Assembly: GCA_017548505.1 (NCBI GenBank)
Contig: JAFYZX010000002.1
Coordinates: forward strand, 1 to 56,579
Length of the DNA stretch: 56,579 nucleotides
Source of the DNA: Bacteroidales bacterium
GTDB lineage: Bacteria > Bacteroidota > Bacteroidia > Bacteroidales > UBA932
Direction of reading: 5' to 3'
The notes under the pieces are model-generated. The model was not told where the DNA came from and ran no database searches. It saw only the letters and a program-made list of their open reading frames with translations. Each line of letters starts with the position of its first letter. Position 1 is the stretch's first letter. Position numbers and translations under genes: made by a program. Of this stretch, positions 50,312-56,579 are shown piece after piece.

Positions 50312-50821
50312 ATGGATATTGAGAAAATCAAGGAAGTAAAACAGAGACTTTCCGTTGCTCCGAAGTATGATCCGGATGCAGAACCAGTTTATGACGTTCT
50401 TGGAATACAGAAGCTTCTGCCTCACCGCCCTCCTTTTTTGATGGTGGACAGGATTACTGAAGTTGAGTCTGATTCCATCGTCGGCATCAAGACCATTGGC
50501 GTTAACGAGTATTACTTCAGGGGACATTTCCCGACAGAGCCTGTTGTACCTGGAGTCTTGCTGGTGGAGGCTATGGCTCAGGTAGGAGGCATCCTGGTTC
50601 TCCGAAATGTGGACGAGCCTGAAAGGTACTCAACTTACTTTGCAAAGATAGACGGCTTCAAGTTCCGCCGCAAGGTGGTTCCGGGAGACGTGGTTACCTT
50701 CAAACTCATTATCACACAGCCGCTTGAGCACTCGCTGGTTTGCATGAGAGGAAAGGCTTGGGTTGGCAATTCCGTTGCCTGCGAGGGCGATATGGTAGCC
50801 CAGGTAATCAAGAACAAGTAA
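50312..50821 (+). CDS. fabZ: 3-hydroxyacyl-[ACP] dehydratase FabZ
   Basis: 169 residues; dehydrates 3-hydroxyacyl-ACP in fatty acid synthesis, competing with LpxA for the same substrate. ATG 50312 (MDIEKIKEVKQRLSVAPKYD) is preferred. Catalytic His in LLPHRPPFLMVD, Glu in VVPGVLLVEAMAQVGG. The N-terminal 40 residues resemble the linker of the fused LpxC-FabZ protein known elsewhere in the phylum (my recollection), which suggests fission of a fused gene. lpxA follows after 17 bases. Confidence 0.94.
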   Translation: MDIEKIKEVKQRLSVAPKYDPDAEPVYDVLGIQKLLPHRPPFLMVDRITEVESDSIVGIKTIGVNEYYFRGHFPTEPVVPGVLLVEAMAQVGGILVLRNVDEPERYSTYFAKIDGFKFRRKVVPGDVVTFKLIITQPLEHSLVCMRGKAWVGNSVACEGDMVAQVIKNK

Positions 50822-50838
50822 CATCAAAAAGATATAGA

Positions 50839-51633
50839 ATGGAAAACGCAAATGTCCATCCGAAAGCTAAAATCGGAAAGAACGTTGTCATAAGTCCTTT
50901 TGTCACCATCGCTGAACACGTTGAGATCGGAGACAATTGCTGGATAGGCCCTTGCGCCGCAATCAACGATTACGTGAAAATCGGAAACAACTGCAAGATT
51001 TTCAACGGCGCCGTTATCGGCGGACTCCCTCAGGACCTCAAGTTCCAGGGCGAGGAGTCCTGGGTTGAGATTGGAAACAACGTAATCATCAGGGAATACT
51101 GCACCGTCAGCCGCGGAACCGCAGCCAGCGGAAAGAACAAGACCGTAATCGGAGATGATACCTTCCTTATGGCATACGTACACGTGGCTCACGACTGCCG
51201 CATAGGAAGTCATTGTATCCTCGTTAGTTATGTAGGCCTTGCCGGAGAGACGGACGTGGACGACTGGGCAATTATCGGAGGTTCTTCCGCAGTTCACCAG
51301 TTTACCCATATCGGAACTCACGCTATGATTTCCGGAGGATCATTCCTGAGCAAGGACGTTCCTCCATACACAATAGTTGGAGACCGCCCTGTCACTTTCT
51401 CAGGAATCAATGTAGTAGGTCTTCGCAGAAGAGGATTCACAATGGAGCAGATAGACAGGATGAGAGACGTTTACAGGATAATCTACATGAACGGCCTGAA
51501 CGTGTCTGACGCCTGCCGTGCCGCTGAGGCCGAGCTTCCTGAATCTCCTGAGAAGAGGGTCATTCTGGACTTCATAGAGAACAGCAAGAGAGGTATCGTA
51601 AGGTACAATCCTCTCAAATCAACACAGGAATAG
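50839..51633 (+). CDS. lpxA: UDP-N-acetylglucosamine O-acyltransferase
   Basis: 264 residues, first step of lipid A synthesis. Left-handed beta-helix: NANVHPKAKIGKNVVISPFV, then VEIGDNCWIGPCA, with LMAYVHVAHDCRIGSHC holding the catalytic His near residue 120. The C-terminal GLRRRGFTMEQIDRMRDVYR is the standard helical end. ATG 50839 is preferred; the frame from 50740 lies in fabZ. Ends immediately before wbqC. Confidence 0.95.
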   Translation: MENANVHPKAKIGKNVVISPFVTIAEHVEIGDNCWIGPCAAINDYVKIGNNCKIFNGAVIGGLPQDLKFQGEESWVEIGNNVIIREYCTVSRGTAASGKNKTVIGDDTFLMAYVHVAHDCRIGSHCILVSYVGLAGETDVDDWAIIGGSSAVHQFTHIGTHAMISGGSFLSKDVPPYTIVGDRPVTFSGINVVGLRRRGFTMEQIDRMRDVYRIIYMNGLNVSDACRAAEAELPESPEKRVILDFIENSKRGIVRYNPLKSTQE

Positions 51634-52263
51634 ATGTGGCTGTTGCTTAGCAGCGCCTATCTTCCTCCAGTGGAGTATTTTGCGGCAATCGCAAAATACG
51701 GTGGAGCGTTGGTTGAGGCCTGCGAAAACTACCAGAAGCAGTCATACAGAAACCGTTGCACCATCCTTACGGCTAACGGAAAGATGAACCTGAATATCCC
51801 TGTCCTGCGTGGCGGGGATGATTGTACCCACAGCGTTCCCATAACCGAAATTGAAATAGATTACCAGGAGAACTGGCCGATCCGCCACGTCAGGGCAATG
51901 GAGGCCGCCTACCGGAACTCTCCTTTCTTCGAGTATTACATAGACGATATCTCGGCGATCCTTCTGAGGAAGGAAAAGTCTCTTTTTGCCCTTAACATGT
52001 CTTTGACAAATCTCCTTCTCCGATTCTGCGGGATTAAGGCGGAATTGGGCCTTACAGAGGATTTTGTCGCCGATTATAAAGACACTGCGGTTGATCTGCG
52101 TAACCGCATCCATCCAAAGAGCAAACTTCCTTCCATCTTGAAGGAATGGGGCATAGAAAAACCCTGGTGGCAGGTATTTGCTCCCCAGGGTTTTGTCTCA
52201 GGCCTCAGCGTCGTGGACCTTCTTTTCAACGAAGGCCCTAACGCCATTTCCTTTCTTGTCTAG
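51634..52263 (+). CDS. WbqC-like family protein
   Basis: 209 residues of the WbqC-like family: LLSSAYLPPVEYFAAIAKYG at the start, then YQKQSYRNRCTILTANG, PWWQVFAPQGFVSGLSVVD-type end. Role not settled; many members sit by envelope-polysaccharide or aminotransferase genes, and in Bacteroidota beside lipid A or signal-peptidase genes. The ATG begins directly after the lpxA TAG, so it is translated with the lipid A genes. The stop shares CTAG with the convergent FadL-type gene. Confidence 0.8.
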   Translation: MWLLLSSAYLPPVEYFAAIAKYGGALVEACENYQKQSYRNRCTILTANGKMNLNIPVLRGGDDCTHSVPITEIEIDYQENWPIRHVRAMEAAYRNSPFFEYYIDDISAILLRKEKSLFALNMSLTNLLLRFCGIKAELGLTEDFVADYKDTAVDLRNRIHPKSKLPSILKEWGIEKPWWQVFAPQGFVSGLSVVDLLFNEGPNAISFLV

Positions 52264-53816
52264 AATCTCCAGCCGAACGTAGCCAGAACCTTTACGTTTG
52301 AACGCTCCATTGTAGCGTACTTAGGGTCTCCCAGAACATAGTCTGCAGCAGGCTCGGAGTCCAGGAAAGGAACGGTACTCTTCTTCAGGCTGGCTGCAAC
52401 TGCAAGGTCCAGATAGAATCCGCCGCCGAATGTCATTCCCACACCGAAGCTTCCGGTGTAGTTCTGGATAGCGGTGTTCATCAGATCCTTCTTGATGCCG
52501 TTGTCCGCATACTGGAATCCGGCTCTCAGAGCAACATTCGGAACAGGATAAACCTCGGCTCCAACCCTGAGCTTGTTAGCCATCTTGAAGTTCTCTGTCA
52601 TCCATTCGTTTTCCGCCCTGTAGTCCGAGTAATCGATAGAATTGACGTCTTCACGGTTGCGGAGTCTGGCCTGTGAAGGGTTGCTTCCCTCATAGTCCAC
52701 GCTGAAGCTTCCGCCCTTGAATACGGTGGCAAATCCCAGATTGTAGTGGAAAGGAGTGTTTACGCGATAGTCATAAACTCCCTCAGGAGAATGCAGGCTG
52801 GCCTTGTAGCCGTCGTCAAAAGATACATCGGTATCCCAGTAGTACTTGTCTGTCAGAGAGTACCAGGTAGGTGTGGAAACGCTGGCTCCAACCCTGAAGT
52901 TGTAGCTTGGCGCCCAGATGAAACCGAACTTGAGGTTAAGGCCGGCTCCGGTAGTCCTCAGGTTATAGTACTGGTCCATATAGCCGAAATGGCCTTCAGT
53001 ATCTGTGTAGGAAGTGGTGTTGTCTTCTGAGTAAACCTCCTCAACCTTGTTCCATACAGTAAACATACCCAGGTTCATTCCAACATAGAACTGGTCGCTG
53101 AAATTTAAACCGAAGTTCAGGTCATACTCACCGATTGAGCCGTATGTTTTTCTGGAAAGCAGCTGTGAAGAACTGTAACCGTCAACATCTATGGAGCTTG
53201 TAGGCCTAAAGTCGCTGGCATTTCTAACAGTGTCCAGCAGGCTGCCGTTCCATCCCAGAACAACAGGCCAGTAATAACTTCCGTAGCTGAACGGATCCGG
53301 ATTGGCGTTGTCGTCAAAATCGTAGCCGGTCAATCCGCTGCCCCTTGCCATTGAGGCAAGTTTAGATGTGTAGCTGTCATCAACACCGTCTGCACCGGCC
53401 TTGATTTGAGCGTTGAAGTTATTGTGCTTGTTGTATGCGAAACCGAAGGATATGCTGCGCACTCCGCCTCTTGAGCCGGTAGGCATAACGGCAACTCCGC
53501 CAATGTTGGCAATACCGAAAGAAGCGCGGTTGGCGCTGGTGCCCACTCCAAGATACTTGCTGTCTGTCTTTACGCTGGTGACAGCAGGCGTGAAGGAGAA
53601 TTCGTTGAACTTGAACACGGCAGAAGCCGCAGGGTTGATGGCTATTGCGCCCATATCTCCGCCAAGGGCTGTCATGGCGTTACCCATCGCAACGCTTCTT
53701 GCCGTGCCCTCTCTCTGGAAGTCAGACAACTCGTATGCCGTGGATATGCTCTGGCCGAAAACCTGGCCAAGCGCAACCGTGCAAACAGCAATGGCTGTTA
53801 GAATAATTCTTTTCAT
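52260..53816 (-). CDS. OmpP1/FadL-family outer membrane transporter
   Basis: 518 residues. Signal peptide MKRIILTAIAVCTVALGQVFG; then STAYELSDFQREGTARSVAMGNAMTALG-type start (split) with GAIAINPAASAVF, the OmpP1/FadL hatch motif. The rest is beta-barrel-like and ends in NVKVLATFGWRF, with aromatic C-terminus as expected for BAM recognition. Substrate unknown; may be a hydrophobic solute. Second gene after the aromatic-rich lipoprotein (33 bases apart). Confidence 0.85.
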   Translation of the reverse strand: MKRIILTAIAVCTVALGQVFGQSISTAYELSDFQREGTARSVAMGNAMTALGGDMGAIAINPAASAVFKFNEFSFTPAVTSVKTDSKYLGVGTSANRASFGIANIGGVAVMPTGSRGGVRSISFGFAYNKHNNFNAQIKAGADGVDDSYTSKLASMARGSGLTGYDFDDNANPDPFSYGSYYWPVVLGWNGSLLDTVRNASDFRPTSSIDVDGYSSSQLLSRKTYGSIGEYDLNFGLNFSDQFYVGMNLGMFTVWNKVEEVYSEDNTTSYTDTEGHFGYMDQYYNLRTTGAGLNLKFGFIWAPSYNFRVGASVSTPTWYSLTDKYYWDTDVSFDDGYKASLHSPEGVYDYRVNTPFHYNLGFATVFKGGSFSVDYEGSNPSQARLRNREDVNSIDYSDYRAENEWMTENFKMANKLRVGAEVYPVPNVALRAGFQYADNGIKKDLMNTAIQNYTGSFGVGMTFGGGFYLDLAVAASLKKSTVPFLDSEPAADYVLGDPKYATMERSNVKVLATFGWRF

Positions 53817-53849
53817 AGTATCCGTATTGTTAAATGTTAACCGAATAAA

Positions 53850-55274
53850 TTACCTTCTGCTGGAAGATCCGCCAGAACGTCCGCCACCGCTTGAGTGAGA
53901 TCCACCGCTTGAGTGAGAGCTGCCTCCTGAACGGCTGCTGCCTGATGAGTAACTTCCGCTAGAGCGGCTACTGCTGCTTGAGGAATAGCTTCCGCTAGAA
54001 CGGCTACTGCCTGAAGAATAACTACCGCTGGAGCGTCCGCTTGGGCCTGAAGAATAACTTCTTCCGCTGTTGCCGGAACTTGAACGGGTTACGCTGGCCG
54101 GTCTGCCGGATGGCTTTGAACTCTGCCTGTAAACAGTTCCGTTGCTTCCGCCTGCTCTGGACATGGACGGTCTTCCGGAATGCCCGCTGCTTCTATAGTT
54201 TCCGCCTGAAGAAGGCCTGTTAGTTCCGCCGCTTCTGGAAACGGAGCCATTATGGTTGGACGGGTTCCCGTATCTTACGCCACCGTTTGAGCTGCGGTTC
54301 ATTGATGCATTGCGGTCAGGGGAAGAATGGCGGCTAACTGCTGCATTGCGGCCAGGAGCTACATTGCGGTTGCCGGTTGCGTGGCCTCTGGAAACGGTTC
54401 CTCTTGAGTGAGAGTTGTCTCTTGCATTGCCAATGGTAGGGGTTCTGCGGTATGAGCTGCCAACTGCCCTGCGGTCTGCTGAGCCTCTCGGGGTTACACC
54501 GGTAGCGCGACCCATATTCACACCTCTTCTCTCGTTTATGCCTCCTCTGCGGGTGTAGTAGGCTCCGTGTCCGCGATGATAGTCATAGTAAGGCCTGTGC
54601 CAGCTTCCAGCCCAGTGGTGATGGTGGTATGGACGGTAATATCCTCCGTAGTACCACGGATCGTGCCATCCCCATCCCCAGCTCCAGGAATACCAGTACC
54701 TGTCATACCAGTTCCAGCCATATCCCCAAGGGTCGTGCCATCCCCATCTCCAGTTGTACCAGTCGTTCCAGTAGATTGAACTGTGGTAGCCGTAACGGTA
54801 TCTGTAATAATGGTAGTTCCAGTTCCATGCAAACGGATTGTACCAGGCCAGGTCCCAAGGATCCACCACAACGTTTACCGTGTAGGTCGGGCTGTCGAAT
54901 TTTCTCAGTCTTGCCTCATAGCTCTCGTCGTCATCTGCAATGACGTAGGTGTTCTGAGGGTTGTATTCTACGTTTACAATGTTTTCGTCGCCGACAAAGA
55001 TTGTGTCTGTATAACCGGTGGAGGCGAATACGTTGCTGTTGGAGTTCAGTATCGCCGTAGTCCGGGTTTTGAGCTGATTGATGTCCTGACTGTTTGAGAC
55101 CGTCGTGTAGGTTGTAGGGCTCATCTGGTCAGACGCACCAGGAACTGCATCGGAGGAGGTGTAGTAGATACTGTTCATATATCCTCCGTTGCCGTTTGCA
55201 GAGTAGGTACCCGTTCCACAAGAAACAAGTGCCAGACTTACTGCAACTAAGATAGATACGCTAATGTTTTTCAT
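53850..55274 (-). CDS. Low-complexity lipoprotein rich in Trp/Tyr/His then Ser/Arg/Gly
   Basis: 474 residues. Lipoprotein signal MKNISVSILVAVSLALVSC. After an ordered region (residues 20-140, TDTIFVGDENIVNVEYNP), a segment (about 140-235) is dense in Trp, Tyr, His and Asn, with repeated WGWHDPW and YHYYRYRYGYH. The last 180 residues are Ser/Gly/Arg-rich with about nine SSGSYSSGSS-like units. Looks like a surface-exposed, repetitive adhesive or structural lipoprotein; no family assigned. Codes just upstream of the FadL-type gene. Aromatic plus basic low-complexity is an obvious phase-separation or matrix-like composition, but that is inference. Confidence 0.7.
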   Translation of the reverse strand: MKNISVSILVAVSLALVSCGTGTYSANGNGGYMNSIYYTSSDAVPGASDQMSPTTYTTVSNSQDINQLKTRTTAILNSNSNVFASTGYTDTIFVGDENIVNVEYNPQNTYVIADDDESYEARLRKFDSPTYTVNVVVDPWDLAWYNPFAWNWNYHYYRYRYGYHSSIYWNDWYNWRWGWHDPWGYGWNWYDRYWYSWSWGWGWHDPWYYGGYYRPYHHHHWAGSWHRPYYDYHRGHGAYYTRRGGINERRGVNMGRATGVTPRGSADRRAVGSSYRRTPTIGNARDNSHSRGTVSRGHATGNRNVAPGRNAAVSRHSSPDRNASMNRSSNGGVRYGNPSNHNGSVSRSGGTNRPSSGGNYRSSGHSGRPSMSRAGGSNGTVYRQSSKPSGRPASVTRSSSGNSGRSYSSGPSGRSSGSYSSGSSRSSGSYSSSSSSRSSGSYSSGSSRSGGSSHSSGGSHSSGGGRSGGSSSRR

Positions 55275-55302
55275 TGTTGCCTCCTGCGTTAAATAAATTT
55301 TG

Positions 55303-55310
55303 TATTTTTG
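55303..55310 (+). promoter_or_regulatory. Promoter -7 box of proS
   Basis: TATTTTTG, exact consensus, giving a leader of about 50 bases before ATG 55366. Minus-strand boxes TACATTTG (55337-55330) and TATCTTTG (55358-55351) for the divergent lipoprotein gene overlap this leader. Confidence 0.5.
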
Positions 55311-55359
55311 TGCGGTTCAATTTTAATAACAAATGTATCAAAAATTATTCCAAAGATAG

Positions 55360-56579
<1,220 letters not shown>

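Overview
The window reads as chromosome of a member of the Bacteroidales (Bacteroidota). The evidence is the promoter grammar (TTTG, about 19-20 bases, then TAnnTTTG, with no clear Shine-Dalgarno sites), an N-terminal-domain-only copper ATPase/chaperone arrangement, DPP III, AXE1, clostripain and S41 lipoproteins, an Hc1 histone-like protein, a reverse rubrerythrin, and the lpxD-lpxC-fabZ-lpxA-wbqC run. There is no rRNA, tRNA or CRISPR array that I can support. Both ends are cut: nrdD at the left (C-terminal part only) and proS at the right (N-terminal part only).

Layout. 1-2.6 kb: nrdD-nrdG (anaerobic ribonucleotide reductase and its activase) and a secreted MORN-like protein. 2.6-5.1 kb: copper operon, in which a small HMA chaperone ORF is joined to the P-type ATPase ORF through an A AAA AAG slippery heptamer. 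5.1-10.6 kb (minus strand): an orphan BRO-N protein, then an operon with an HsdR_N/CCA-enzyme fusion, a DUF4890-like protein, an L,D-transpeptidase and a Tat-exported aldo/keto reductase. 10.6-16.5 kb: holA, a DUF4143 AAA ATPase, and a four-gene cluster of secreted paralogues. 16.6-21.8 kb: an envelope-sugar operon (GT2, LAB_N, ArnT-like, epimerase) ending in alanine racemase. 21.9-29.5 kb: Hc1 histone, S41 protease, AgcS symporter, DPP III, AXE1 esterase, small lipoprotein, Holin_X protein. 29.7-36.7 kb: clostripain protease, rubrerythrin, rplY, pth, S4 protein, a PMI-like protein with a metal-binding-type tail, CPBP protease, nucleotidyltransferase. 36.8-42.8 kb: divIC, purB, folP, tmk, a DoxX/MauE-like protein, a NAGPA-like lipoprotein. 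42.8-44.0 kb: a RAYT (IS200-like) transposase between two matching structured elements. 44.1-56.6 kb: infB and nusA, the lipid A cluster, a FadL-type porin, an aromatic-rich lipoprotein, and proS.

The most interesting signals are (i) an oriented 11-mer, ATCGCTGAGGA, present at least ten times where about 0.03 copies are expected by chance, in several reading frames and once between genes, which suggests a DNA-level signal such as a Chi-, KOPS- or uptake-type word; (ii) the copZ/copA slippery site, which would give a chaperone and a full HMA-ATPase from one gene; (iii) a duplicated 17-residue in-frame insert in the same ATPase; (iv) the RAYT with flanking paired elements whose stems show a compensatory change; (v) an HsdR_N-CCA enzyme fusion; and (vi) a palindromic divergent-promoter element at 36.78 kb. 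Many promoters sit so close to the ATG that the mRNAs are predicted to be leaderless or nearly so.
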